Positions 34,213 through 43,600 of a stretch of 64,000 bases of DNA are shown here, piece by piece (the first letter of the stretch is position 1; every line of letters begins with the position of its first letter). The notes below the pieces were generated by a model. That model had not been told where the DNA came from. It was given only the letters and a program-made list of their open reading frames with translations, and did no database searches. Source of the DNA: DASVEG01 sp035540495 (GTDB lineage Bacteria > Actinomycetota > Acidimicrobiia > Acidimicrobiales > CADCTF01). The translations under genes were made by a program, and so were the position numbers. The DNA lies in the NCBI GenBank assembly GCA_035540495.1, contig DATLGL010000012.1, forward strand, positions 1 through 64,000, written 5' to 3'.

Positions 34213-35622
34213 TCAGGTCGCCGCCGCTGCGGGCGTCCCGGCTCTGGCGGTCAGGTTCCGCAGGGCGGGGCCGATGTTCGTCACCATCGACCCGAACGCC
34301 TCGGCCACGACAGGATCGTCCATCTTCCCGGCCGCTCCCATCGACGGGTTGAGGCGACACGCATCGTTCCACGCTGAGATGTCCGGATCAGCGGCGCGCG
34401 CCATGAGCCCGGACATGCCGGCGAAGGCCAGCCGCAGGATGTCGGCGATCGTGCCGTCGAAGCTGACGACGGGGCACAGCCGGTTCTTCTCGTCGTCGTC
34501 GTGCTTCACGGCCTCGACGTGGCCGATGACCGCGGCCCCCCACGGGACGACCCCGATGGTCACGTATTGCAGCGTGATGAGGGAGTCCTCGAACACCGGG
34601 CGCTGAACCGTCGGGCGAAGGCCTGCGGCGGTGCAGTCGACGTAGATGCGTCCGGGCTCGGCAGGAATCGTTCCCTGCGTCAGCATCACCTCGCTGTTGG
34701 TGATCTTGAGGACACGCCCGAGACGCACGACGCGCTCGATCGTCCGCAGCGCGTCGATCTCCGCTCGGCTGATCGTGGCCCCGCGGAAGGCCTCGGGCTC
34801 GACGGTCTCGTCGATGCGGAGGAACACACCTGCGTCGGCGAGGCGGCGACCGAAGTCGCGCCCGCTCTCCGCCTCCGCCGCCGCCTCCACCCAACGCGCC
34901 TGCATCTGCATGTTGGCCCCGACGAGGTCGAGGGGCTGCATCGACGCGCGGTTGATGAGCCACGGGTCTCGGGTGCGCAGCCACTCGATGTCGTCCGGGT
35001 CGACGCCTTGGTCGAGCAGCCAGTTGCACGTGTCCATCGCCGTCTTCCCCGCGCCGATCACGGTGAAGCCGGACGCCGGCTCGTCGAGATCGACGAGGTC
35101 GTTGGGGGCGATGAGCCGGACGCCGTCGTCACGCGTGTACGCCGGCGTGTGCCGCGAGGGAATGGACGACTCGACGTAGGTCGCGTCGACGAGCTTCCGT
35201 GCCTTGACCACGGTGGCCTCGCCCGTGAGCAGCGACACCACGTGGTGTCCCTCGCCGTCACTGCCCCGGTAGTCGTGCATCCCGAGGAACTCGACCCGTC
35301 CCGACCCGATGAACGTCTCGTCGAGCACGCGGCCGAAGTAGTCGCAGATCTCCGATGCCGTCGCTCGCTCGTAGAAGCCGGCGTTGATGCCTTCGGTGTC
35401 GATCCGATCTTCACCGAGCGTCCGCGACGCGACGCCGTAGTTCGCCGATGGCTGGTGCAGCCGGACGAACGGATACGCGTCGAGCCAGTGTCCGCCCGGG
35501 CGGTGGCGCCGATCGACCATCACGATCCGAACGTCGTGCCGGCCCGCCAGGAGCGCGTCGACGAACGCCATCCCGGTCGCTCCTGCACCGACGACCAGGT
35601 AGTCGGTCTCCAACGTTCGCAT
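34213..35622 (-). CDS. FAD/NAD(P)-binding oxidoreductase
   Basis: 469 aa from ATG 35622, preceded by GGGGGA. Two dinucleotide-binding motifs are present: VVGAGATGMAF near the N-terminus (FAD) and FTVIGAGKTAMDTCNWL in the middle (NAD(P)H). The middle also has HRPGGHWLDAYPFVRLHQPS, seen in flavoprotein monooxygenase-like proteins. The substrate is unknown. It is divergent from the acyl-CoA dehydrogenase gene with a 159-bp gap. Confidence 0.8.
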   Translation of the reverse strand: MRTLETDYLVVGAGATGMAFVDALLAGRHDVRIVMVDRRHRPGGHWLDAYPFVRLHQPSANYGVASRTLGEDRIDTEGINAGFYERATASEICDYFGRVLDETFIGSGRVEFLGMHDYRGSDGEGHHVVSLLTGEATVVKARKLVDATYVESSIPSRHTPAYTRDDGVRLIAPNDLVDLDEPASGFTVIGAGKTAMDTCNWLLDQGVDPDDIEWLRTRDPWLINRASMQPLDLVGANMQMQARWVEAAAEAESGRDFGRRLADAGVFLRIDETVEPEAFRGATISRAEIDALRTIERVVRLGRVLKITNSEVMLTQGTIPAEPGRIYVDCTAAGLRPTVQRPVFEDSLITLQYVTIGVVPWGAAVIGHVEAVKHDDDEKNRLCPVVSFDGTIADILRLAFAGMSGLMARAADPDISAWNDACRLNPSMGAAGKMDDPVVAEAFGSMVTNIGPALRNLTARAGTPAAAAT

Positions 35623-35716
35623 GTCCCCCGCCTTTCGTCCGCCAGCCCGCCAAGCGTACGGGCCGGCGGCCGCGGGTGCACGAGTCGCGCGAGTTGCTCC
35701 GACATCCCGAGAGGGA

Positions 35717-35760
35717 CTAATAATTAGGGTCTGGAAGTACCGCCTCGACGGGAGAGGCGG
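35717..35760. promoter_or_regulatory. AT-rich dyad and leader hairpin upstream of the acyl-CoA dehydrogenase
   Basis: CTAATAATTAG (35717-35727) is an AT-rich inverted repeat (CTAAT/ATTAG) in otherwise GC-rich DNA and could be a regulator site or overlap a -10 region. It is followed by CCGCCTC (35740-35746) and GAGGCGG (35754-35760), a perfect 7-bp stem with a 7-base loop, about 20 bp before the ATG. A GGGGGAA ribosome site follows the hairpin. Confidence 0.45.
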
Positions 35761-35781
35761 ACGAGGCCCGGGGGAACGTCG

Positions 35782-37125
35782 ATGACGATCACGGAGAACA
35801 CCACGCGCTCGAGCAACGACCTGGTCGACGAGCTGAGGTCGTGGCTCGAGGAGAACTGGGACCCCGACCTCACGGTCGGCGAGTGGTGGGAGCGCCTCGG
35901 GCTGGCCGGGTGGTCGGCGCCGATGCTCCCGAAGAACGCCTACGGCCGCGAGCTGACGCGGGGCGACGCGCTGCTCGTCTCCGCGACGATCGCCCGCTTC
36001 GGCGCGCTCGCGGCACCGGCCGGCATGTCGATCGGCCTCGCGTCCCCGACGATCGCCACCCACGGCACCCAGGAGCAGATCGACCGCCTCATCCCGCCCG
36101 CGGTCACCGGCAAGATCGCCTACTGCCAGCTCTTCAGCGAGCCCGGCGCGGGTTCCGACCTCGCGGGCCTCACCACCCGGGCGGTGCTCGATGGCGAGGT
36201 CTGGCACGTCAACGGCCAGAAGGTGTGGACCTCCGGTGGGCAGTACGCCGACATGGGGATGCTCCTCGCCCGCACCAACCCCGAGGCGCCGAAGCACCAA
36301 GGCATCACCTGGTTCGCCATCGACATGAAGCAGCCGGGGATCGAGATCCGCCCGCTCCGCGAGATGACCGGCAACGCGATGTTCAACGAGGTCTTCCTCA
36401 CGGACGCCGAGGTCCACGACAGCAACCGGATCGGCGACGTCAACAACGGCTGGGCGGCAGCGAACACGACGCTCCTGCACGAGCGTTCGGGGATGGCGTC
36501 GCGTGGCGGCGGCGAGGGCGGCATGGCCCGCATGGCGCGCGCCGGTGGTGTGGCCGGCGATCTCGACAAGCGGGCCGGCGACTTCCTCGTGCGCCCGAAG
36601 ACCGTGACGGTGCCGGAGAAGGCCGAGAAGCCGAAGGCCAAGCGGCCGGTGTCGCCCGCAGCGAGCCACATCGCGCTGGCGAAGGAGTTCGGCAAGCTCG
36701 ACGACCCGGTCATCCGCCAGAAGATCGTGGAGGCCCACATCCTCGGGACGCTCAGCCGCTTCAACACCGAGCGGCAGAAGGCGCTGCGCTCCCAGGGGAA
36801 GGACCTTCCGGGTGTGGCCAACTTCGGCAAGCTGCTGATGGCCGACATCGTCCGCCTGAACCGCGACCTCGGCATGCAGATCCTCGGGGCCCGAGGAATG
36901 CTCCACGCGTACGACGGCGAAGGTCGCGAGCAGCTCGTGCAGCTGCGGGGCGGTGCCGGCGCGATCGCGGCGACGTCGCAGGCTCTCGGCGCCCAGGCAC
37001 TTCCGATCTACGGCGGCACCGACCAGATCCAGAAGAACATCGTCGGCGAGCGCACGCTCGGTCTGCCGAAGGAGCCGGGCGACCTCGCGTCGGTTCCGTT
37101 CAACCAGCTGCCGAAGAACGGGTGA
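35782..37125 (+). CDS. Acyl-CoA dehydrogenase with Lys/Pro-rich insertion
   Basis: 447 aa from ATG 35782. N-terminal helical domain, middle beta domain with FSEPGAGSDLAGL (about 118-130) and VNGQKVWTSGG (143-153), and C-terminal helical domain ending IYGGTDQIQKNIVGERTLGLP. An approximately 55-aa insertion (about 242-296) is Gly-rich, then Lys/Pro-rich (VPEKAEKPKAKRPVSP), between the beta domain and the C-terminal helices. The usual Glu of the YEGT motif is Gly here (YGGT), as in members that place the catalytic base elsewhere. It oxidises an acyl-CoA to enoyl-CoA with FAD. Confidence 0.9.
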   Translation: MTITENTTRSSNDLVDELRSWLEENWDPDLTVGEWWERLGLAGWSAPMLPKNAYGRELTRGDALLVSATIARFGALAAPAGMSIGLASPTIATHGTQEQIDRLIPPAVTGKIAYCQLFSEPGAGSDLAGLTTRAVLDGEVWHVNGQKVWTSGGQYADMGMLLARTNPEAPKHQGITWFAIDMKQPGIEIRPLREMTGNAMFNEVFLTDAEVHDSNRIGDVNNGWAAANTTLLHERSGMASRGGGEGGMARMARAGGVAGDLDKRAGDFLVRPKTVTVPEKAEKPKAKRPVSPAASHIALAKEFGKLDDPVIRQKIVEAHILGTLSRFNTERQKALRSQGKDLPGVANFGKLLMADIVRLNRDLGMQILGARGMLHAYDGEGREQLVQLRGGAGAIAATSQALGAQALPIYGGTDQIQKNIVGERTLGLPKEPGDLASVPFNQLPKNG

Positions 37126-37128
37126 TCG

Positions 37129-37150
37129 TCGGCGGCTGACTAGTCGCCGA
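37129..37150. terminator. Hairpin between convergent genes
   Basis: TCGGCG (37129-37134) and CGCCGA (37145-37150) form a 6-bp stem across a 10-base loop that holds the GH3 stop codon. The plus-strand acyl-CoA dehydrogenase ends at 37125. There is no T-tract, so termination strength is doubtful. Confidence 0.3.
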
Positions 37151-39629
37151 TCCGCACCCGAATCGTCGAGCGCACGTCGGTCGCCGACGCGGCGATCACC
37201 AGGTCGTACTCGCCAGGATCGACCACCCAGCCCTTGGACCCGACGTCCCAGCGGCGGAAGTGCTCGGGCCGGAAGACGAGCTCGACGTTCGCGGCCTCAC
37301 CGGCCGCCACCACCGCCTTCCTCCAGGTGCGCAGGGCCTTCGGCTCACGATCGACCGGCGGATCGATCGGGGCCACATAGCCCTGCACCACGACCGTCGC
37401 ATCGCGGTCGCTGGTGTTGGTGACGGGGACCGTGACGGTGACCGGCAGCTCGACCTGCGCGACAGATCCCCCGCTGAGGGGGGCGGTTGTCGCGGAGGTC
37501 GCGGTTGTTGTGGTCGCCGGGCCCCACTCGACCTCGCCGTACGAGAGGCCGTGGCCGAAGGGGAACAGCGGCTCGACGCCGGAACGATCGTGACCGCGAT
37601 AGCCGACCGCGAAGCCCTCCTCGTAGCGCTGCACGCCACCCGAGGGCGCGTAGTACGGCCACGCCGGCGCGTCCTCCAGCCGCTTGGGGAAGGTGGTCGG
37701 CAGGCGCCCGCCGGGGTCGGCGACGCCGAGGAGGACGTCCGCGACGGCCTCCGCCATCTCCATCCCGCCGAAGAACGGGAGCAGGATCGCCTCCACGTCG
37801 TCGACCCACGGCATCGCGACCGGCGAGCCGGCGTTGACCACGACGACGGTCCGGTCGTTCACCCCCGCGACGCGCCGCACGAGTTCGTCCTGGTTGCCCG
37901 GAAGCGCGATCGTCGTGCGGTCGCTGCCCTCGGTTTCCCACTCGTCGTTCGTGCCGACCACCACCACGACGGCATCCGCGCTCCTCGCCGCTTCGACGGC
38001 GCGGTCCATCATCGTCTCGTCGGCGGGCGGGCGGACGCCGATGCGGATCCCGGCGAACGGGTTGTTCATGCGCAGCTCGACCTCGATGTCGACGGCCTCG
38101 CCTGCCCGCATGTCGACCGTCGCGAGCTGCTCGGCGGACGCCATCCCGAAGAACGCCTCTCCCGGTGGCAGGCGCTCGCCGCCGGTCGCCAGCTGCGCCT
38201 CGCCGACACGGACATGGGGACGTCCGGTGACGATCGCGCCCACGTCGTGCGGGCCGTCGACGGCGGGGACGTAGGCGCCCCGGATCTTCAGCACGCACGG
38301 TCCCGGACCGACGCCCGGCGGGATCGACCCGAAGAAGCGGAGGGCGCTCTCGCTGGTGCGGCTGATGTGGGCCGGCTCACCGTCGGGATCGGTGCCGTTC
38401 ACGAACACGACCTCGAGACCGGGCGTGCCGTCGGGGCCGACGAGGCGGTCGGCTGGAGGAAGCGGCGTGTGCTTGTCGATCGTGCACCCGACCTCGTACG
38501 TGAGGTCGCCGAGGCGCTCCTGCAGCACCTCGAGGATCGTGCGCTGCGGGAGCGAGAGCAACGCGGAGCTGCCACCGCCCATGGTTCTGGTGTCGGCGGC
38601 GTTCGGCCCGACCACTGCGACGGCGCGTGGGCGGCGATCCGCGGCGCCGGCGAGGGGCAGCGCGTGGTCGACGTTCTTGGCGAGCACGGTGCCAGCGATG
38701 GCGACCTCCCGGCACAGAGCACGCTCGGCGGGGTCGTCGACCGACTGCTCCGGCTCGTCGGCCGAACGCTCGACGGCGTGGGTGCGCTCGATCAGCAGGA
38801 GCACGTCGCGCACGAGGACGTCGACGGTGGCCTCGTCGACCCTCCCTTCCTCGACGGCTGCCTGCAGGTGCGGCCCGTACACGCGCGCCGGTCCGGGCAT
38901 CTCGACCGACAGCCCGCCGTTGGCGGACGACACCGGCTCGTGCGCGCCGTACCAGTCGGACACGACGAATCCGTCGAAGCCCCACTCGTGGCGAAGGATC
39001 TCGTTCAGTAGCCGGTCGTTCGCGGCGCAGAAGTCGCCGTCGAGCTTGTTGTAGGCGGACATGACACCCCACGCACCGGCTTCCCGCACGGTCGCCTCGA
39101 ACGGCCGCAGGTAGAGCTCGCGCAGCACGCGCTCGTCGACGATCACGTCGACGGTGTTGCGCTCGACCTCGGTGTCGTTGGCGACGAAGTGCTTCACGGT
39201 GACGGCGACCTCGTGGGCCTGCACGCCCCGCACCATCTCCACCGCGAGGGCAGCCGTGAGCTCCGGGTCTTCCGAGAAGTACTCGAACGTGCGGCCACCG
39301 ATCGGGGTGCGATGGAGGTTCACCGCCGGCGCGAGCAGCACGTGAGCCGACTTCCGCCGAGCCTCCTTGCCGAGGAGGTCGCCGACCCGCCCGATGAGCT
39401 CGGGGTCCCACGTGGCGCCCTGGACGATGCCAACAGGCACGACGACCGACGGCGTGCGATCGTCGGCCGAGAACTCACCGCGCACGCCGTTCGGCCCGTC
39501 GGACATCTTCACGACCGGGATGCCCACCCGTTCGATCGGGTGCGTGCGCCAGCTCGTCGCGCCACCGAGGAGCCGGCACTTCTCCTCGAGCGTGAGCTCC
39601 GTCAGCCAGGCGTCGACACGTTCGTGCAT
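37140..39629 (-). CDS. Glycoside hydrolase family 3 (beta-glucosidase/xylosidase type)
   Basis: 829 aa. GH3 N-terminal TIM barrel with KMSDGPNGVRG, KHFVANDTEVERN and nucleophile D225 in GFVVSDWYGAH. The GH3 C-domain has GTNDEWETEGSDRT, and a PA14-like insert occupies about 405-525. A fibronectin-III-like C-terminal domain (about 685-815) ends the protein. This order is typical of bacterial beta-glucosidases. No signal peptide, so it acts on imported oligosaccharides or glycosides. It is transcribed alone, convergent with the acyl-CoA dehydrogenase. Confidence 0.93.
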   Translation of the reverse strand: MHERVDAWLTELTLEEKCRLLGGATSWRTHPIERVGIPVVKMSDGPNGVRGEFSADDRTPSVVVPVGIVQGATWDPELIGRVGDLLGKEARRKSAHVLLAPAVNLHRTPIGGRTFEYFSEDPELTAALAVEMVRGVQAHEVAVTVKHFVANDTEVERNTVDVIVDERVLRELYLRPFEATVREAGAWGVMSAYNKLDGDFCAANDRLLNEILRHEWGFDGFVVSDWYGAHEPVSSANGGLSVEMPGPARVYGPHLQAAVEEGRVDEATVDVLVRDVLLLIERTHAVERSADEPEQSVDDPAERALCREVAIAGTVLAKNVDHALPLAGAADRRPRAVAVVGPNAADTRTMGGGSSALLSLPQRTILEVLQERLGDLTYEVGCTIDKHTPLPPADRLVGPDGTPGLEVVFVNGTDPDGEPAHISRTSESALRFFGSIPPGVGPGPCVLKIRGAYVPAVDGPHDVGAIVTGRPHVRVGEAQLATGGERLPPGEAFFGMASAEQLATVDMRAGEAVDIEVELRMNNPFAGIRIGVRPPADETMMDRAVEAARSADAVVVVVGTNDEWETEGSDRTTIALPGNQDELVRRVAGVNDRTVVVVNAGSPVAMPWVDDVEAILLPFFGGMEMAEAVADVLLGVADPGGRLPTTFPKRLEDAPAWPYYAPSGGVQRYEEGFAVGYRGHDRSGVEPLFPFGHGLSYGEVEWGPATTTTATSATTAPLSGGSVAQVELPVTVTVPVTNTSDRDATVVVQGYVAPIDPPVDREPKALRTWRKAVVAAGEAANVELVFRPEHFRRWDVGSKGWVVDPGEYDLVIAASATDVRSTIRVRIGD

Positions 39630-39649
39630 CCGCCTTCTCTACACGGTCT

Positions 39650-40318
39650 TCAACCGGTCGCGTCGCGGCGGCGTAGACCTCGTCCGAGCGCGAAGGACGT
39701 CACCGCGATGACCGCCATGGCGACGCCGAACATGCCGAAGAAGCCACCGAGCACCGACCCGAGGAGAGCGACGAGGGCGAGCAGCGGCCAGAGCGCGGCG
39801 CTGAAGCCGACCACCAGAGCGAGCAGCGCGAGGGTCAGGACGAACGCGGTCAATGCGTAGGTGAGCGCAGCAGCGAACGCCGCCAGCCCGTTCGCGAAGC
39901 CTGCGAAGAAGGCGCCGAGGCCGTCTCCGGACACGCGCCCGCCCCACCAGAGATGGTCCCACCCGCTGGCGTCGTCCGCCGACGAGGTCTCTCCGCCGGT
40001 GTCGGTGTCGTGGTCAGGCGCCGCGACGTCCGGTGGTGTCGACGTCGGGGCGGGCGCAGGCTCGGAGGGTGCAGGCGTCGGCGGAGCGGAAGTCGGCGGA
40101 GGTGGCGACGTCACGAGTGGCAGCGTCGTCGGCACCGTCACGGTCACCTCGGGCACCGTCACCGTGACCGCGGGCGCCGTCACCTCCGGCACGGTGACGC
40201 TCGGCGTGCCGACTTCGAAGTCATCGCCACACGCACCGGCTCCGAACGATCCGACACCGACGGCGATCGCCACACCGAAAGGCCGCAGACATCGCCCCCA
40301 GCGGCGATTCTCTGTCAT
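39650..40318 (-). CDS. Putative lipoprotein with TVP-rich stalk and C-terminal membrane helices
   Basis: 222 aa from ATG 40318. A lipobox-like GAGAC ends the signal peptide. It is followed by imperfect VTVPEVT/VTVTVP repeats, then a Pro/Ser/Thr stalk and an acidic region with GWDHLWWGG. The last about 90 residues form two or three hydrophobic helices (AFFAGFANGLAAFAAALTYALT, ALWPLLALVALLGSVLGG) and a basic end. Lipid anchor plus C-terminal membrane domain is an odd combination; the lipobox might be fortuitous. Function unknown. Confidence 0.6.
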   Translation of the reverse strand: MTENRRWGRCLRPFGVAIAVGVGSFGAGACGDDFEVGTPSVTVPEVTAPAVTVTVPEVTVTVPTTLPLVTSPPPPTSAPPTPAPSEPAPAPTSTPPDVAAPDHDTDTGGETSSADDASGWDHLWWGGRVSGDGLGAFFAGFANGLAAFAAALTYALTAFVLTLALLALVVGFSAALWPLLALVALLGSVLGGFFGMFGVAMAVIAVTSFALGRGLRRRDATG

Positions 40319-40379
40319 ACGGCAGTGTGACCCGTCCGACGACGCACGAGTTACCCGTCTGCGCCGCTGGCGAGCGGCG

Positions 40380-41183
40380 CTACTCCGGCCACTCCGGAAG
40401 TTGGTCGAGCGTTCCGGTCCAGTTCGGCTCGCGCTTCTCGAAGAACGCCATGGTTCCCTCGCGGGAGTCGGGGTGACGCGTCGTGAACTGGAACAGCGGG
40501 CCTTCCTTGCGCCGGAAGTCGCGCACGGAGACGCCGACGCCCTCCCAGATGAGCCGCTTCGAGATCGCCACCGGAAGCGGCGCTGCGTTCGTGGCGATGT
40601 CGCGCGCGAGCTCCATGGCGGCCGGCAGCACCTCGGCGGCGGGGTACGCACGTGTGGCGACGCCGTACTCGACCGCCTCGGTGCCGAGAAACGTGCGGCC
40701 CGACATCAACAGCTCCGACGCTCGACTGATGCCGCACAGGCGAGGGAGGATCAGGTGCGACGCGAGCTCGGGCAGCACGCCGCGGCGAGCGAAGGCGAAC
40801 GCGAGCTTCGCGTCCTCCGCCACGAAGCGGATGTCGCACTGGAGCGGCCAGGTGAGGCCAGCACCGACGGCGGCGCCGTTCAGCGCTGCGATCACCGGCT
40901 TGCGCACCTCCATCGGGCTCTTCCGGCGGAGCTTGCCTTCGACGCCGCCCCAGCCGCCGGCGAACTTGTCGCCGCCTCCGAGGTCGGCGCCGGCACAGAA
41001 GGCGCGGCCCGCCCCGGTGACGACGACGGCGCGGACACCGTCGTCGCTGTCGGCCTCCGCCATCGCGTCGTCCATCTCCGCACCCATCTGCGCGGTCATC
41101 GCGTTGAGCTTCTCGGGGCGGTTGAGCGTCACGACGGCGACCTTGTCGGTGACCTCGTACAGGATCTGTCCGTAGTCGGGCAT
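40380..41183 (-). CDS. Enoyl-CoA hydratase/isomerase (crotonase family)
   Basis: 267 aa from ATG 41183, with GGAGG 10 bases upstream. Crotonase-fold signatures are VVTLNRPEKLNAM, GAGRAFCAGADLGG (oxyanion hole) and ALNGAAVGAGLTWPLQCDIR (second oxyanion loop and a region near the active site). It hydrates or isomerises enoyl-CoA esters. It is the last gene of a minus-strand group with the acyl-CoA synthetase and a phytanoyl-CoA dioxygenase, which suggests one acyl-CoA pathway. Confidence 0.9.
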   Translation of the reverse strand: MPDYGQILYEVTDKVAVVTLNRPEKLNAMTAQMGAEMDDAMAEADSDDGVRAVVVTGAGRAFCAGADLGGGDKFAGGWGGVEGKLRRKSPMEVRKPVIAALNGAAVGAGLTWPLQCDIRFVAEDAKLAFAFARRGVLPELASHLILPRLCGISRASELLMSGRTFLGTEAVEYGVATRAYPAAEVLPAAMELARDIATNAAPLPVAISKRLIWEGVGVSVRDFRRKEGPLFQFTTRHPDSREGTMAFFEKREPNWTGTLDQLPEWPE

Positions 41184-41214
41184 GGTCAGTTGTCCTCCAT
41201 CTCGAACTGGAGCT

Positions 41215-42783
41215 TCACGAACCTGCGCTCGCTCGGTACTCGTCGCGCAGGCGGCGCTTGTAGACCTTCCCGCTCTCGCTTCGGGGCAGGGAGTCACGGA
41301 AGTCGATCGAACGCGGGCACTTGAAGTGGGCGAGGCGTTCGCGGCACCACGCCGACAGCTCCTCGGCGAGCTCGGGCGACGGCGTCACGCCCGGCTTCAA
41401 CTCGACGACCGCCTTGACCTCCTCGCCCCACTCGTCGTTCGGCACGCCGATCGTCGCGGCGTCGGCGACCGCGGGATGCTCGAGCAGCACGGCGTCGACC
41501 TCGGCGGGGTAGATGTTCACGCCGCCCGAGATGATCAGGTTCGCGGATCGATCCGTCAGGTACAGGTAGCCGTCGTCGTCGACGTAGCCCATGTCGCCGA
41601 GGGTGAAGCGGTCACCGCGGTACGACTGCGACGTCTTCGCGTCGTCCTTGAAGTAGGCGAACCGGTTCCGTCGAGGCGCGCGGATCCACAGCAGACCGAC
41701 CTCGTTGGCCGGCAGCGGGTTTGCATCGTCGTCACCGACGATCACGTTCTCGTCGACCGGCTTGCCCACGGTCCCCGGGTGCTCCAGCCACGTCTTCGAG
41801 TCGACGGAGCAGCCGAAGCCCTCCGTTGCCGAGTAGTACTCGTAGATCACCGGTCCCCACCACTCGATCATCCGGCGCTTCACGTGCACCGGGCACGGAG
41901 CGGCGCCGTGCCACACCGATACGAGGGACGAGACGTCGTAGCGCGAGCGGACGTCGTCGGGCAGTGCGAGGAGCCGGTGGAACATGGTCGGCACCATGTG
42001 GGTGTGGGTGACCTTGTGCTGGTCGATGAGGCGCAGCGTCTCCTCGGGGTCCCACTTGTCCATGAGCACGATCGGGATGCCGAGGGTGAGCGGAGGGTGG
42101 AGCGAGACCGCGAGCGGACCGCCGTGGTACAGCGGCCCGGTGCACAGGTGCACGCCGCCGTTGCGATAGTTCCCTTCGTCGACCCGCGCCGCCGTGCGAG
42201 GCATCGGACGGTGGACGCCCTTCGGCCGCCCCGTCGTTCCCGAGGTGTACAGCATCGTCGAGCCGGGTGAGGGATCGTCTATGTCCGTCGGATCTGCAGC
42301 GGCGATCGCGGCGGTGTAGTCGTCGAAGCCCTCGAGCGGGCCACCGATGGCGTACTTCACCCGAACGCCGGACGCACCGTCGCCGGAGCCTCGTCCGGCT
42401 TCACCGAGTGACGCGTCGACGAACAGCGCCTTCGCCTCGCAGTCGTCGACGATGTACGCGGCCTCGGCCGCGGTGAGGTGCCAGTTCACCGGGGTCAGCC
42501 GCCATCCACCACGGAGGCACGCGGCGTAGACCTCGATCCACTCGGCCCGGTTGCGCGACATCAGCGCGACCGCGTCACCGGCAACCAGCCCCGCGTCACG
42601 CAACGTGCGGACGACGCGATTGGCGTTCGCGTTCAGCTCGGCGAACGTGCGGTCGCCGGTCGACGCGAGGATCGCCTTCTCCTCCGGCTTGTGCGTGGCC
42701 CACCATGCCGGGGCCATGCCCGCCGCAGCCGCGGCTCGCCGCTGCTCCGTCACGTCGTCGGTCACCACGTCGGCGTCGCTCAC
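41215..42783 (-). CDS. AMP-dependent acyl-CoA synthetase
   Basis: 522 aa from GTG 42783, whose GTGA overlaps the dioxygenase stop; GTG 42792 is also possible. ANL-superfamily motifs: A3 YTSGTTGRPKG, A5 YEYYSATEG, A7/A8 TLGDMGYVDDDGYLYLTDRS, and A10 PRSESGKVYKRRL with the catalytic Lys. It activates a carboxylic acid to its CoA ester via an adenylate. Translation is coupled to the upstream dioxygenase, so the substrate is probably a branched or unusual acid (inference). Confidence 0.92.
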   Translation of the reverse strand: MSDADVVTDDVTEQRRAAAAAGMAPAWWATHKPEEKAILASTGDRTFAELNANANRVVRTLRDAGLVAGDAVALMSRNRAEWIEVYAACLRGGWRLTPVNWHLTAAEAAYIVDDCEAKALFVDASLGEAGRGSGDGASGVRVKYAIGGPLEGFDDYTAAIAAADPTDIDDPSPGSTMLYTSGTTGRPKGVHRPMPRTAARVDEGNYRNGGVHLCTGPLYHGGPLAVSLHPPLTLGIPIVLMDKWDPEETLRLIDQHKVTHTHMVPTMFHRLLALPDDVRSRYDVSSLVSVWHGAAPCPVHVKRRMIEWWGPVIYEYYSATEGFGCSVDSKTWLEHPGTVGKPVDENVIVGDDDANPLPANEVGLLWIRAPRRNRFAYFKDDAKTSQSYRGDRFTLGDMGYVDDDGYLYLTDRSANLIISGGVNIYPAEVDAVLLEHPAVADAATIGVPNDEWGEEVKAVVELKPGVTPSPELAEELSAWCRERLAHFKCPRSIDFRDSLPRSESGKVYKRRLRDEYRASAGS

Positions 42784-43592
42784 CGGGGCCACAGCCTCGG
42801 GTTGCGGTCGCCGTCGGCGACGTCACCAGGTGCGGTGCCCTTCAGCCACATGCGCAGGTCGAACTCCTGGAACGAGTTCTCCGGCGTCGTCGCCCGGGCT
42901 CCGTCGGCGTACCAGATGACGGTCATGACCTCACGCATCGTCGTCGTGGGGTTCGGGCCTGCTCGGTGCAGCGTCCATCCCGCGTGGAACGTAGCGTCGC
43001 CGGCGGTCACCGCGCCGTACGTGACGAGCTCGAGGTCGCGCTCGGTCACGATCGCCTCCACGGCTGCGTCCGAGGCGTCGGAGATGTCGTGGCTACCGAG
43101 GTCGCCGTGGCGGAAGCTGCGGGAGACGAACGTCATGGAGCCGACCTCCGCGGGTACGTCGACCAGCGGCATCCACATCGTGATCGTGTGCGCAGTGTCG
43201 AGCGGCCAGTACACCTGGTCCTGGTGCCACGGCGTCGGACCGCCGCCGGGCTCCTTGAACAAGGCCTGGTCGTGGTAGAGCCGTACGGCCGGCACACCGA
43301 GCAGGTCGGCCGCGACCTTGGCGAAGCGGGGAGACCACACGAACGCCTTCACCCGATCGTCGAGACGCCACAGGTTGATCGACTGGAGGAACGCCTTGCC
43401 GTAGGTGTCACGCACCTCGAGCGGAGGCGGCTCCGGGTTCCTCTGCCGCGCTGCCTCCACGATCACCGGCCGATACGCGGCGATCTCCTCGGGCGTGCAG
43501 AGCCCTCGCACCAGCGCATGCCCGCTCGCTTGGAACTCCTCGACTGCAGACGCAGGAGTGTCAGCGACGACGCCGAGCGCCGGGATCCCCAC
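42780..43592 (-). CDS. Phytanoyl-CoA dioxygenase family protein (first)
   Basis: 270 aa from GTG 43592. Fe(II)/2-oxoglutarate oxygenase with the facial triad H123-x-D125 (WHQDQVYWP) and H209 (TLHRAGPNP), plus a downstream Arg (R220) placed to bind 2-oxoglutarate. It hydroxylates an acyl-CoA or a small molecule. It is the first gene of the dioxygenase/acyl-CoA synthetase/hydratase group and is divergent from a TetR gene across a 36-bp gap containing a dyad. Confidence 0.88.
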   Translation of the reverse strand: MGIPALGVVADTPASAVEEFQASGHALVRGLCTPEEIAAYRPVIVEAARQRNPEPPPLEVRDTYGKAFLQSINLWRLDDRVKAFVWSPRFAKVAADLLGVPAVRLYHDQALFKEPGGGPTPWHQDQVYWPLDTAHTITMWMPLVDVPAEVGSMTFVSRSFRHGDLGSHDISDASDAAVEAIVTERDLELVTYGAVTAGDATFHAGWTLHRAGPNPTTTMREVMTVIWYADGARATTPENSFQEFDLRMWLKGTAPGDVADGDRNPRLWPR

Positions 43593-43600
43593 ATCCGTAA

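Noticed and set aside
34213..36906. 897-codon minus-strand frame over flavoprotein and acyl-CoA dehydrogenase
   Set aside because: Only the part to 35622 has flavoprotein motifs; the rest is antisense to a clear plus-strand enzyme.
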